Below the pieces are notes generated by a model. That model saw only the letters and a list, made by a program, of their open reading frames with translations, was not told where the DNA came from and made no database searches. Below, one piece after another: positions 6,980 through 14,652 of a stretch of 38,264 bases of DNA (its first letter is position 1; each line of letters opens with the position of its first letter). A program made the translations under genes and the position numbers. The DNA comes from Solirubrobacterales bacterium (GTDB taxonomy: Bacteria; Actinomycetota; Thermoleophilia; Solirubrobacterales; Thermoleophilaceae), in the NCBI GenBank assembly GCA_012718975.1, contig JAAYBF010000052.1:1-38264 (forward strand), read 5' to 3'.

Positions 6980-8250
6980 GCGGCGCGGCCGGCGGCGATC
7001 TGGCGGGCGGCGGCGGCGAGCAGGCCGTCGCGGAGGCCGGGCGCCGCGTGCCAGAGCCGTTCGAGCTCGCCGCGGACGGCGGCCGGATCGGCGCCCTCGA
7101 CGACGGCGACGCAGGGGTCGAAGAGGTCCGCGAGCCCGGCGAACTTGGCGGCGTAGTAAGGGCTGGCGGCGATCCCGACGGAGGGCACCCCTTGGGCGAG
7201 CGCGAACACCGCGGCGTGGTAGCTGCCGGTGACCACGACGCGGCAGCGGCCGGCGGTCGCGATCGCGGTCGCGGGGTCGTCCGGTGCGGCGGGCGGCGCG
7301 GGCGCGGGATCCTGCACGCCGAGCCTGGCGCCCGTCACCGGGGCGGCCACGGTCTGTGGCGCGGCCGCGCGGGCCGCGGCCCCCGCGCTCGGACCAGCGG
7401 CGCGGTCGTCCTCGGCGGGGTGGAGGGAGATCGGCAGCGCGAGCAGGGACGCTCCCAGCTCGCCGGCCGCGGCCGCCACGGCGCCCGTCAGCGTCGCGGC
7501 CTCCTCGTCGCCGACCCCCGAGTAGGCGGCGACGCGCAGGTTCACGCCGACCGCGGCGCCGAGCCGCTCGGGCCGGGCCGCGTACGCGGACTCGACCGCG
7601 TCGTCGCCGGTCGCGTGGACCCGGCGCGGGTCGACGCCCCAGGCGGCCAGCAGCCCCGGCGCCAGCAGCCGCTCGCGCACGGCGATCACCGCCACCGCAG
7701 GCAGCACCGCCCGCGCGCGGGCCAGCAGCGCCGGATCGGTCAGCGGACCGACGCCCTGGCCGAGCAGCGCCGCCGGCACGCCGAGGGCGCTGGCCAGCTC
7801 CAGCTCGCCGAGCGTCGCCGCCGCCTCGTCGGCGAACGCGTCGGTCAGCCCGCCGCGGCCGCTCATGACGAACAGGTCCGCGCCCGCCAGGGCGTCGAGA
7901 TAGGCGCTCGCGGCGCTGCCGGCACGCCGCGCGCGCCGTCGCAGCGCCACCCGCCGCGCCCGGGCGCCGAGCCCGCGTGGAGGATCGTTGGGGGTCGACC
8001 CCCAAGAAGACTCCGCGCGGCCCCTGACGCGGCGGGCTGGGCCGCCGGCGTCGACGAGCGCGTAGCGCCCGCGGGCGTCGACCGCCGCGACCTCCGGGCA
8101 GAGCGCGGCGAGCGCGGCCGGCTCCGCCGTCAGCACCGCGACCGCGGCGTCGGGCCACAGCTCCCGCAGACGCCGCACGCAGACCTGCATCATCGCCACG
8201 TCGCCGGCGTTGAGGAGGTGGTGGCTGCCGGGGTCGACGAGGATCCGCAT
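6940..8250 (-). CDS. polysaccharide pyruvyltransferase family protein (CsaB-like)
   Basis: The protein has 436 residues. It begins RILVDPGSHHLLNAGDVAMMQVCVRRL, the N-terminal GN/AGD pattern of PF04230 enzymes. It contains LLGQGVGPLTDPALL, VRERLLAPGLLAAWGVD and a C-terminal GSYHAAVFALAQGVPSVGIAASPYYAAKFAGL, matching the conserved GxRxH/GSYH end of the family. These enzymes add ketal-linked pyruvate from phosphoenolpyruvate to sugars. Two low-complexity insertions are present, one near residues 78-93 coded by an inverted repeat and one Ala/Pro-rich near 300-345. The ATG at 8250 shares its A with the upstream TGA (TGATG), which fixes the start. The 3' end overlaps the convergent GT4 by 40 nt. 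Confidence 0.85.
   Translation of the reverse strand: MRILVDPGSHHLLNAGDVAMMQVCVRRLRELWPDAAVAVLTAEPAALAALCPEVAAVDARGRYALVDAGGPARRVRGRAESSWGSTPNDPPRGLGARARRVALRRRARRAGSAASAYLDALAGADLFVMSGRGGLTDAFADEAAATLGELELASALGVPAALLGQGVGPLTDPALLARARAVLPAVAVIAVRERLLAPGLLAAWGVDPRRVHATGDDAVESAYAARPERLGAAVGVNLRVAAYSGVGDEEAATLTGAVAAAAGELGASLLALPISLHPAEDDRAAGPSAGAAARAAAPQTVAAPVTGARLGVQDPAPAPPAAPDDPATAIATAGRCRVVVTGSYHAAVFALAQGVPSVGIAASPYYAAKFAGLADLFDPCVAVVEGADPAAVRGELERLWHAAPGLRDGLLAAAARQIAAGRAAYAAVAELAVSRP
7974..8019. repeat. 46-nt imperfect palindrome inside the pyruvyltransferase gene
   Basis: The core TTGGGGGTCGACCCCCAA at 7988-8005 is a perfect 18-bp palindrome. Outside it, 5-nt unpaired stretches on each side are followed by further complementary 9-nt arms (7974-7982 with 8011-8019, one G-U-type pair). 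The segment encodes SSWGSTPNDPP within a hydrophilic linker and is in frame. Confidence 0.8.
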
Positions 8251-9053
8251 CAGACGCCGCCGGGGCCGGGACCCGTGGCGCCGCGCGTCGCCGAGTAGGC
8301 GCGCAGCCGCCGCCACGCCTCCCGCTTCGGCCCCGCCACGCGCGGGTGACGGGCCGCGACGTCGAGCAGCCCGAGGATCGCCCAGCGCGCCATCCGCCGC
8401 CCGTCGTAGCTCATCCCGCGCGCCGGCTCGGGCCAGCGGTAGCGGGCGAGCTGCTCGTGCAGGTAGGAGAACCGCCAGCCGGCCGCGGCGAGGCGCATGT
8501 AGAGGTTCCAGTCCTCGACGCTGCGCAGCCAGCCGGCGTAGCCGCCGATCGCACGCGCCGCCGCGGTCCGGATCGTCGCGGTCGGGCACGGCACCGGGTT
8601 GGCCTCGGCGAGGCGCGGGAAGCGGTCGAGCGGGTGGATCGACGGGTCGCCGACGTAGTCGGTCTGGCCGTCGGGATGGCCGACGATCGTCACGTTGCAG
8701 TAGGCGAGCGCGACCGCCGGGTCGTCGAGCTGGCCGAGCATCGCCTCGAGGAAGCGCGGCTCCCAGGCGTCGTCGGCGTCGAGCTGGCAGACGACCGGCG
8801 CGCGGGCCCGCGCGAGCGCGGTGTTGCGGGCGGCGGCGGTCCCGCCGTTGCGGGCGCGGCGGACGATCCGCAGGCGCGGGTCGCGCACGCCGGCGAGCGC
8901 CTCGACCACCGGCAGCGGCGAGCGGTCGTCGACGACGATCAGCTCGAGGTCGCCGACGGTCTGGGCGAGCACCGACTCGGCCGCCTCGCGCACGGTCGCC
9001 TCGGCGGCGTAGGCGGGCATGATCACCGTCGCCCGCGGGGCGGCGGCGCTCAA
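8250..9053 (-). CDS. GT2-family glycosyltransferase
   Basis: The GT-A protein has 267 residues and starts ATVIMPAYAAEATVREAAESVLAQ. LIVVDDRS lies at 38-45, GGTAAARNTALARA at about 70-83 and QLDADD (90-95) forms the metal site. SVEDWNLYMRLAAAGWRFSYL supplies the catalytic ED region. It transfers a sugar in the cytoplasm; the donor is unknown. The start is a TTG at 9053, overlapping the TGA of the upstream gene as TTGA (9050-9053). The only later ATG would cut into the conserved first strand. It is the middle gene of a three-gene minus-strand operon (9823 to 6940). Confidence 0.88.
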   Translation of the reverse strand: MSAAAPRATVIMPAYAAEATVREAAESVLAQTVGDLELIVVDDRSPLPVVEALAGVRDPRLRIVRRARNGGTAAARNTALARARAPVVCQLDADDAWEPRFLEAMLGQLDDPAVALAYCNVTIVGHPDGQTDYVGDPSIHPLDRFPRLAEANPVPCPTATIRTAAARAIGGYAGWLRSVEDWNLYMRLAAAGWRFSYLHEQLARYRWPEPARGMSYDGRRMARWAILGLLDVAARHPRVAGPKREAWRRLRAYSATRGATGPGPGGV

Positions 9054-9823
9054 CGGGCCCGCACCGCGTCCAGCTCGGTCAGCAGGTCGCCGACGAGGCG
9101 GGCGATCACCCGCGAGGAGCGGAACAGCTCGGCCTTGCGCCGGCCGAGCAGCCGGACCCGCTCGGTCGCGACAGGGTTGCGCAGCGCGTCGGCGACCAGC
9201 GCGCGGACGTCGTCGATCGCGGTCGCCGCGAGGTAGTCGATCCCCGCCTCGAGCCCGTGGCCGGGCAGAAGCGGCTCGCTGACGAGCAGCCGGCCGCGGG
9301 CGAGCGCGACGCGCGCGCCGTGGCCGCCGCCGGGGCAGTCGGAAAGGTGGACCGCGACTGCGGCGTCGGAGCCCGGGCCGGCGTCGGGCGCGATCTCGAC
9401 GGCGTCGCCGAAGTGGCGCTCGTAGAGGGCGCGGCGCTCGGTCGGCGGGCCGACCCAGGCGGCGTGGCCGGCGCCGGGCTCCGGGGCGGGCGCCGCCGGG
9501 TCGGCGAACCAGCCGTCGGCGACCGGCGGTGGCACGGTCCGCCAGGGGGCCGGCGCGCCGGCCGGCGGTGCGCCGGCGACGATCGTGCGCAGGTGGTCGG
9601 CGGGGGCGGGGGCCGGGACGGCCCCGGAGAGCCAGAGGATCGCCGGCGCGGGGCCGCCGGCGAGGCGCGCGCGTGTGGCGGCGTCGGGGTCGAAGGCGAC
9701 GACCGCGTCGGCTCCTTCGACCCCGAGATCGGCGCCGCCCGCGACGACCTCGAGCGCGCCGCCGCCGGCCGGCGCGTGCGCCGCGAGCGCGTCGGAGGAT
9801 CCGAGGATGGCTACGCGCGGCAC
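9050..9823 (-). CDS. degenerate glycosyltransferase-like protein (CgeB-type C-terminus)
   Basis: The protein has 257 residues. It starts VAILGSSDALAAHAPAGGGALEVV and has an Ala/Pro-rich middle. The C-terminal half, RVALARGRLLVSEPLLPGHGLEAGIDYLAA followed by an Arg-rich helix, resembles the C-terminal domain of CgeB-like group 1 glycosyltransferases. A complete N-terminal donor/acceptor domain is not obvious and the usual E-x7-E motif is missing. It may be a divergent enzyme or a non-catalytic partner of the coupled GT2. The GTG start at 9823 is preceded by TACGAT ending 6 nt upstream. Glycosyltransferase assignment is tentative. Confidence 0.6.
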   Translation of the reverse strand: MPRVAILGSSDALAAHAPAGGGALEVVAGGADLGVEGADAVVAFDPDAATRARLAGGPAPAILWLSGAVPAPAPADHLRTIVAGAPPAGAPAPWRTVPPPVADGWFADPAAPAPEPGAGHAAWVGPPTERRALYERHFGDAVEIAPDAGPGSDAAVAVHLSDCPGGGHGARVALARGRLLVSEPLLPGHGLEAGIDYLAATAIDDVRALVADALRNPVATERVRLLGRRKAELFRSSRVIARLVGDLLTELDAVRAR

Positions 9824-9829
9824 CGCGCG

Positions 9830-9835
9830 ATCGTA
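9830..9835 (-). promoter_or_regulatory. -10 box TACGAT, leaderless type
   Basis: On the minus strand TACGAT ends 6 nt before the GTG at 9823, so transcription would begin at or next to the start codon. No convincing -35 is seen. The assignment rests on the same spacing recurring at other starts in this window. Confidence 0.45.
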
Positions 9836-9887
9836 TCCCGCGCGCCGCCCGCGACGCCTCCCACTGGCGGGCCGGCCCGAGCGGCCC

Positions 9888-9893
9888 TAGCAT
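9888..9893 (+). promoter_or_regulatory. -10 box TAGCAT, leaderless type
   Basis: TAGCAT ends 6 nt before the GTG start at 9900 of the PP-loop gene. The 76-nt intergenic gap to the divergent gene also holds a minus-strand TACGAT box, so two back-to-back leaderless promoters are likely. A -35 element is not recognisable. Confidence 0.45.
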
Positions 9894-9899
9894 CGCCAC

Positions 9900-11177
9900 G
9901 TGAGGGTCGATTCGCCGCGCGCCACCGCCGTCGAGCGGTCCGTCCGCGTCGCCTGGGCGGGGGGCGAGCGCCGCCTGCGCGTCGGCGGCCCGGCGGAGCT
10001 CCTGCTCGGTGAGGACGACCTCAGCCCGTTCGTGCCGATCGCGCTGCTGCTGGCGATGCGCCGCCAGGAGCCGCTGGAGATCGACGGGCCGGTGTCCGAG
10101 CGGCTGCTCGCGGCCCTGCCCGAGACGCAGGAGATCCTCAGCGCCTGGTCGCCGACGCTGCACCGCGTCCCGGTCCGCGCCCGCGAGCTGGCGCCCGTCC
10201 CGGCGCGGCCCGCCGCCGGCCGCGCGACCTGCTTCTCGCGCGGGGTCGACGCGACCTACAGCGCCACCCGCCCGCGCCCGCCGGGGCGGGAGCTCACCCA
10301 CCTCGTCTACTGCGAGGGGTTCGACCCCTCCTACACGCCGGCGTCGCGCGACGCGCGCCTGGCCGCCGCGCACGCGGCAGCGGAGCGGATCGGCCTGCCG
10401 CTCGTCGTCGCGACGACCAACATGCCGGAGCTGATCGACCACGTCGTCGACTTCGAGGACGCCTACGGCGCCGCGCTCGCGATGGCCGGGCTGGCGCTCG
10501 GCGGCGGGCTCGGGACGCTCGGGATCCCGTCGAGCCGCGGCTACGCCGGGCTGCTGCCGGCCGGCTCGCACCCGCTGCTGGACCCGCGCTGGTCGACCGA
10601 GCGGACCGCGATCGAGCACGACGGCCTGTTCGAGCGCGTCGACAAGGTGATCTGGCTGGTCGACAACCGGCCGGATCTGCTCGCCGGGCTGCACGTCTGC
10701 TACGCCGTCGACTCGGCCGAGAACTGCGGCCGCTGCCTGAAGTGCCTGAACACCGCGCTGCTGCTGGAGATCGCGGGCGGCCTGGACCGCTGCCCGTCGC
10801 TCGGGCCCGAGCTCGACCTCGAAGCGGTCGCGCGCGACGTGCGGTTCACCTCGGCGCTCGCCCGGCTCGGCATCAACTCCAACTACAACCGGCTCGACTC
10901 CGGCCCGCGTCACGACGAGCTGCGCCGGGTGCTCGAGACGATCCTCAGCGAGTCCAGCGCCGCGCCGCACGACCCCTCCCCGCACGGCATCCTGCGCCAC
11001 CAGAACCGGCTGCTGACCGCCAGCCTGGAGGGCCGCTTCCACCCGCCGCTGGCGTCGGGACCGCGGTTCCCGGAGGCGACCGTCGGCCCGCTGCCGGTCG
11101 CGGCGCCCGCCGTCGCGCCCGAGGTCGCGCCGCGCCCGCGCCGCCTGGCCCGCCTGCTGCGCCGGCGCGGGCGCTGA
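9900..11177 (+). CDS. QueC-like PP-loop ATP pyrophosphatase family protein
   Basis: The protein has 425 residues. After an N-terminal domain of about 105 residues comes CFSRGVDATYSA (111-122), which aligns with the SGGxDS PP-loop that binds ATP in QueC, asparagine synthetase and related enzymes, but with Arg in place of the second Gly. Near the end of the domain are Cys267, Cys276, Cys279 and Cys282 (HVCYA...NCGRCLKC), the spacing of the QueC zinc site. A long tail ends in a basic Arg-rich stretch. Such enzymes adenylate a carboxyl or amide carbon and attach nitrogen or sulfur. Here, among glycosyltransferases, an amidation of a sugar acid is conceivable but not shown. The GTG at 9900 has a TAGCAT box 6 nt upstream. 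Confidence 0.65.
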   Translation: MRVDSPRATAVERSVRVAWAGGERRLRVGGPAELLLGEDDLSPFVPIALLLAMRRQEPLEIDGPVSERLLAALPETQEILSAWSPTLHRVPVRARELAPVPARPAAGRATCFSRGVDATYSATRPRPPGRELTHLVYCEGFDPSYTPASRDARLAAAHAAAERIGLPLVVATTNMPELIDHVVDFEDAYGAALAMAGLALGGGLGTLGIPSSRGYAGLLPAGSHPLLDPRWSTERTAIEHDGLFERVDKVIWLVDNRPDLLAGLHVCYAVDSAENCGRCLKCLNTALLLEIAGGLDRCPSLGPELDLEAVARDVRFTSALARLGINSNYNRLDSGPRHDELRRVLETILSESSAAPHDPSPHGILRHQNRLLTASLEGRFHPPLASGPRFPEATVGPLPVAAPAVAPEVAPRPRRLARLLRRRGR

Positions 11178-11184
11178 CAGCGAC

Positions 11185-11190
11185 TACGAT
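11185..11190 (+). promoter_or_regulatory. possible -10 box TACGAT before GT4 gene
   Basis: TACGAT lies in the 24-nt gap between the PP-loop gene and the following GT4 and ends 11 nt before the ATG at 11202. This would give a leader of only a few bases. It could alternatively be chance, since the gene may be read through from upstream. Confidence 0.3.
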
Positions 11191-11201
11191 CCGGCGGTCC
11201 G

Positions 11202-12458
11202 ATGGCGCCCCGCATCTGCATCCTGCTCGGTGAGATCGGCCCGTCGGGCGGGGCGGGGACGGTGCTGCGCCACGCGCGCGGCCTCGCCGCCGACCACGGC
11301 TGGGACGTGACGCTCGCGGTCCGCGCGGGCGCGCTCTCCGACGTCGAGGGCGTGCGCGTAGTCGACTTCGCCGACGCCCGCCGCGAGCGGTTCGACCTCG
11401 CGCTGTCGACCTGGTGGCGGACCGCCTACGACCTCTTCGAGATCCGCGCCGGCCGCCGCGCCTGCTTCGTCCAGCAGCTCGAGGAGCGCGTCTACCGCGA
11501 CGGCGACGTCGAGCGGCTCGGGGCGGCGGTCGTGGCGACGCTGCCGGTCGCCTTCCTCACCGAGGCGCCGTGGATCGCCGAGGTGCTCGGACGGCTGCGG
11601 CCCGACGCCGACTGCCACGTCGTGCCCAACGGGGTCGACAAGGAGCTGTTCACCGCCGCCGGGCGCGCGCCCGCCGACGGGCCGCTGCGGGTGCTGGTCG
11701 AGGGCAGCCCCGGGCTCTGGTTCAAGGGGGTGGCCGACGCCGCCGCGGCGCTCGCCCTGACCCGCGCGCAGGTCGTCTCGACGCTGGTGACCCCGGAGCG
11801 GGTGCCGGCCGTCGAGGCGCTCGGCTTCGACCGCGTCGTCGTCGGGCCGCTGCCCGCCGCGGGGATGGCCGCCGCCTACCGCGACGCCGACGTGCTGCTC
11901 AAGCTCTCGCGCGTCGAGGGGGTGTTCGTGCCGCCGCTGGAGGCGATGCACTGCGGCGCCCCGTGCGTCGTGGCGCCGGTCACCGGCCACGACGAGTACG
12001 TCGGGCACGGCGTCAACGGCGCGGTCGTCGACTTCGACGACCTCCACGGCGCGGCCGCCTGGATCGACCTGCTCGCCCGAGACCGCGACCTGCTCGCCCG
12101 GCTCGCGGCCGGCGGCCTGGAGACCGCCGCCCGCTGGCCCGACTGGGGCGCGTCGACCGCCGCCTTCGCCGCCGCCTGCGAGCGGATCGTCGCCGGTCCC
12201 GCCCAGGGGCGGCGCGAGGGTCCGGCCCGGCTCCTCGCCGAGGTCGACCACGCGATGGAGGCCGGCCGGCGCGCCGTCCTCGCCGAGCGGCGCACCGGCG
12301 AGCGGCTCGCGCTCGAGCTCGCCGACATCGGCCGCCGCCACGAGCAGACCGCCGCCCGCCTGCGCGCGATCGAGAGCTCGCGGGCGTGGGCGTTCGCGGT
12401 GGGGTTGCGGCGGGTGGGGGCGCGGGGGCGGCGCGTGGTGGGGCGAGGGCGGCGCTAG
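11202..12458 (+). CDS. GT4-family glycosyltransferase with C-terminal coiled-coil region
   Basis: The protein has 418 residues. It starts RICILLGEIGPSGGAGTVLRHARGLA, a GT-B N-terminal donor-side loop. VVPNGVDKELF begins the second domain, and LLKLSRVEGVFVPPLEAMHCGAPCVVAPVTGHDEYV carries the E-x6/7-E type donor site. After about residue 340 an Arg/Glu/Ala-rich helical region (RRTGERLALELADIGRRHEQ) is likely coiled-coil, followed by a very basic end that could sit on the membrane surface. Similar tails occur on GT4 proteins from rhamnan-type loci. The stop at 12456-12458 lies 10 nt from the stop of the convergent acyltransferase. Confidence 0.88.
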   Translation: MAPRICILLGEIGPSGGAGTVLRHARGLAADHGWDVTLAVRAGALSDVEGVRVVDFADARRERFDLALSTWWRTAYDLFEIRAGRRACFVQQLEERVYRDGDVERLGAAVVATLPVAFLTEAPWIAEVLGRLRPDADCHVVPNGVDKELFTAAGRAPADGPLRVLVEGSPGLWFKGVADAAAALALTRAQVVSTLVTPERVPAVEALGFDRVVVGPLPAAGMAAAYRDADVLLKLSRVEGVFVPPLEAMHCGAPCVVAPVTGHDEYVGHGVNGAVVDFDDLHGAAAWIDLLARDRDLLARLAAGGLETAARWPDWGASTAAFAAACERIVAGPAQGRREGPARLLAEVDHAMEAGRRAVLAERRTGERLALELADIGRRHEQTAARLRAIESSRAWAFAVGLRRVGARGRRVVGRGRR

Positions 12459-12468
12459 TCGCCGGCGG

Positions 12469-13743
12469 CTATCGCGCCGGGCCGGGACCGCCGGAGCGCT
12501 CTGGCACGTCGGGCTGGAACGCGGGGCGCGGGGCGGCGTGGACGGGCTCGGCGAGCGGCCGCTCCAGCCGCTCCTTGAGCGTCAGGGCGGGCGCCTCGAC
12601 GTAGTGCCATGAGGCGATCGCGGCAGCCAGCGTCGCGGGGGTGGCGAGCAGGAACAGGACCCAGCCGCTGTCGACCGCGGTGAAGTGGACGATCGCCTGC
12701 TGGACCGGGAAGGCGTAGATGTAGAGGCCGTAGGAGTAGTCGCCGACCCGGGCGGGGAGGCCGACGAGGTCGCGGGTGCGGTAGGCGAGCACCAGCACCA
12801 GGTACGGGATCGCGCAGGTCGCGCCGATCACCGCGGTCCAGCCGCCGATGGCGGTTGCGCCGGCCCAAGCGGCGGCGACCGCGGCGGCGATCCCCCAGCG
12901 GATCGGGATCCAGCGGGCGAGCGCGAAGAGGGCGGCGCCGATCAGGAACGTCGCGAACGGCCGCAGCCAGACGTTGTAGGCGCCCGCGGCCGCCGCCGCG
13001 ATCTCGCCAGCGCGGGCCTGGATGTCGGCGAGCATCGCCGTCAGGCGGTTGCCGAGCGGTAGCGCGTCGCGGATCTCGGGCACCATCGCCAGCGTCGCGA
13101 CGACGGCGACGAAGCCCATCGCGATCCGCGCCCGCCCGAACAGGCCGAGCAGCCCGAGGATCGCTGCGAGGGTGTATGCCTTGACCTCCAGCGGCAGCGT
13201 CCAGAGCGAGCCGTTGACGGCGTTCGGATAGGTGTTGTCCGCGAAGACGCCCGGCAGCGCGTAGTTGGTCTGGAGCATCAGGTTGTCGAGCACGAACGCC
13301 TTGGTGGCGGGATCGCTGAGGTAGGCCCGTATCGGTAGCGACGTGACCAGCGGGCCGAGGATCAGCGCCGTCGCCAGCAGCGACACCGCCAGCGCCGGCA
13401 CCAGCCGCAGGCCGCGCTTGACCGCGAACGCGAGCGGGTGGGGGTCGTAGGCCCAGCTGCGGGCGATCAGGAAGCCGCTGATCGCGAAGAACACCATCAC
13501 CCCGATCGCGCTCCAGCTCAGCCCGAGCCCCGGCGGCAGCGGCTCCACGTTTCCGGTCAGCACGAACGAGTGCGAGAACAGGACGCACGCCGCGGCGAAC
13601 AGCCGCAGGAGGTCGAAGTTGTTGCGCGCCCGGCCGGTGCGGGCGACTGCGTCGAGCCGCGCCGACGGATCGAGCAGCCACCCCCGCAGGCGGCCGGCGC
13701 GCTTGGCGGCGCGCCCGCTCACGCGCGCATCATTACCCAGCAC
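12469..13743 (-). CDS. acyltransferase family 3 (OafA/YrhL-like) membrane O-acyltransferase
   Basis: The protein has 424 residues. NNFDLLRLFAAACVLFSHSFVLTG carries the family 3 hallmarks: R-x-hydrophobic in the first helix and the catalytic-type His in SHS. It is followed by IGVMVFFAISGFLIARSW and about ten membrane helices, ending with a DYSYGLYIYAFPVQQ segment and WHYVEAPALTLKERL. The family moves acetyl or other acyl groups from the cytoplasm onto sugars outside. It probably O-acylates the glycan of this locus. The GTG at 13743 overlaps the upstream stop by 11 nt; GTG 13722 is an equally plausible start. Co-directional and probably co-transcribed with the WecG-family gene. Confidence 0.9.
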   Translation of the reverse strand: MLGNDARVSGRAAKRAGRLRGWLLDPSARLDAVARTGRARNNFDLLRLFAAACVLFSHSFVLTGNVEPLPPGLGLSWSAIGVMVFFAISGFLIARSWAYDPHPLAFAVKRGLRLVPALAVSLLATALILGPLVTSLPIRAYLSDPATKAFVLDNLMLQTNYALPGVFADNTYPNAVNGSLWTLPLEVKAYTLAAILGLLGLFGRARIAMGFVAVVATLAMVPEIRDALPLGNRLTAMLADIQARAGEIAAAAAGAYNVWLRPFATFLIGAALFALARWIPIRWGIAAAVAAAWAGATAIGGWTAVIGATCAIPYLVLVLAYRTRDLVGLPARVGDYSYGLYIYAFPVQQAIVHFTAVDSGWVLFLLATPATLAAAIASWHYVEAPALTLKERLERPLAEPVHAAPRPAFQPDVPERSGGPGPAR

Positions 13744-14551
13744 GGCGATGTTCGTGCCACCACTGGCGCGCGACCCCCGCGACGAAGCGCGGGTTCGAGC
13801 GCAGGTAGCGCGGCAGCTGGCGGCGCGGCTCCATCGCGACGCGGTGCGCCCACTCGAGTCCGCGCTCCCGCATCCAGGGCGGCGCCTGGTCGACGCGGTC
13901 GGCGTGGAAGTCGAACGCGGCGCCGACCCCGCACAGCACCGGGGCTTCGAGCAGCGGCCGCAGGCGTGCCATCCAGCGCTCCTGCTTGGGCATCCCGAGC
14001 CCGACCCAGACGACGTCGGGGGCGTCGGCGTTGATCCGCTCGGCGGCGGCGCGGTCGTCGTCGGGGGTGGGGGCGGTGTGCGGGGGCGACCAGCCGCCGG
14101 CGATCGTCAGGCCGGGGTGCTCACGGCGCAGGTTCTCGGTCAGGGCGGCGAGGGCGTCGTCGTCGTGGCCGCCGTAGAGCCAGATCCGCTGGCCGTGGCG
14201 GGCGGCGTGGGCGCAGTGGTGACGCATCAGGTCGGGGCCGTAGACGCGGGCGCGCAGCCGGCCGGGGCCGCGCAGGAGGTTCGCCGCCCAGACGACCGGC
14301 ATCCCGTCGGGGACGGTGAGCGTGGCGCGGCGCAGGGAGTCCATCAGCAGCGGGTCGTCCTGGGCGGTGACCAGCGACATCGCGGGCGCCGCGCAGATCC
14401 AGCCGCGCTCGCGGGTGCGGACCATCTCGTCGATCACGTCGATCGCCCCGGCGTAGTCGATCAGCGCGATCGGCACGCCGAGCACGTCGCGGCGAGCGAC
14501 GTGGGCGGCGGCGCTGAGGCCGGTCGACGGGGCGCCGGAGCGGGTCGGCAT
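13733..14551 (-). CDS. WecG/TagA/CpsF family glycosyltransferase (GT26)
   Basis: The protein has 272 residues. DVLGVPIALIDYAGAIDVIDEMV is the family N-terminal signature. WICAAPAMSLVTAQDDPLL and TVPDGMPVVWAANLL follow, then RVYGPDLMRH and IWLYGGHDDDALAALTENLRREHPGL. VVWVGLGMPKQERWM and GVGAAFDFHAD complete the set of conserved blocks of GT26. Family members add N-acetylmannosamine or its uronic acid to undecaprenyl-diphosphate-GlcNAc, so it may act second in lipid-linked repeat assembly. The ATG at 14551 is chosen because conserved sequence starts just after it and a TATCGT box ends 7 nt upstream; the longer frame adds about 43 unlikely residues. Confidence 0.92.
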   Translation of the reverse strand: MPTRSGAPSTGLSAAAHVARRDVLGVPIALIDYAGAIDVIDEMVRTRERGWICAAPAMSLVTAQDDPLLMDSLRRATLTVPDGMPVVWAANLLRGPGRLRARVYGPDLMRHHCAHAARHGQRIWLYGGHDDDALAALTENLRREHPGLTIAGGWSPPHTAPTPDDDRAAAERINADAPDVVWVGLGMPKQERWMARLRPLLEAPVLCGVGAAFDFHADRVDQAPPWMRERGLEWAHRVAMEPRRQLPRYLRSNPRFVAGVARQWWHEHRRAG

Positions 14552-14558
14552 CGCAGGG

Positions 14559-14564
14559 ACGATA
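14559..14564 (-). promoter_or_regulatory. -10 box TATCGT, leaderless type
   Basis: On the minus strand TATCGT ends 7 nt before the ATG at 14551 of the GT26 gene. It helps decide the start codon. A -35 is not evident. Confidence 0.45.
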
Positions 14565-14614
14565 CGCCGATGCGGTGGGCGTGGTGCGGCGTCTGTAGTC
14601 TGGCGCGAGACTTG

Positions 14615-14644
14615 TTGACAAACTCCAACACGGGTGGCTACGGT
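14615..14644 (+). promoter_or_regulatory. promoter with consensus -35 TTGACA and -10 TACGGT
   Basis: A perfect TTGACA (14615-14620) is followed after 18 nt by TACGGT (14639-14644). This is the clearest complete sigma-70-type promoter seen in the window. The -10 ends 8 nt before the ATG at 14653, so the transcript is expected to start at or just before the start codon. The surrounding bases are A+T-richer than the flanking genes. Confidence 0.65.
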
Positions 14645-14652
14645 GTCGCGCG

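Noticed and set aside
9050-9823. Ordinary GT4 annotation for the 257-residue protein
   Set aside because: Only the C-terminal half looks like a glycosyltransferase domain and the E-x7-E motif is missing, so the call was kept as degenerate or tentative.
12459-12468. Near-palindromic sequence around the convergent stop codons at 12.46 kb
   Set aside because: The pairing is interrupted and mostly due to G+C richness; not enough to call a terminator.
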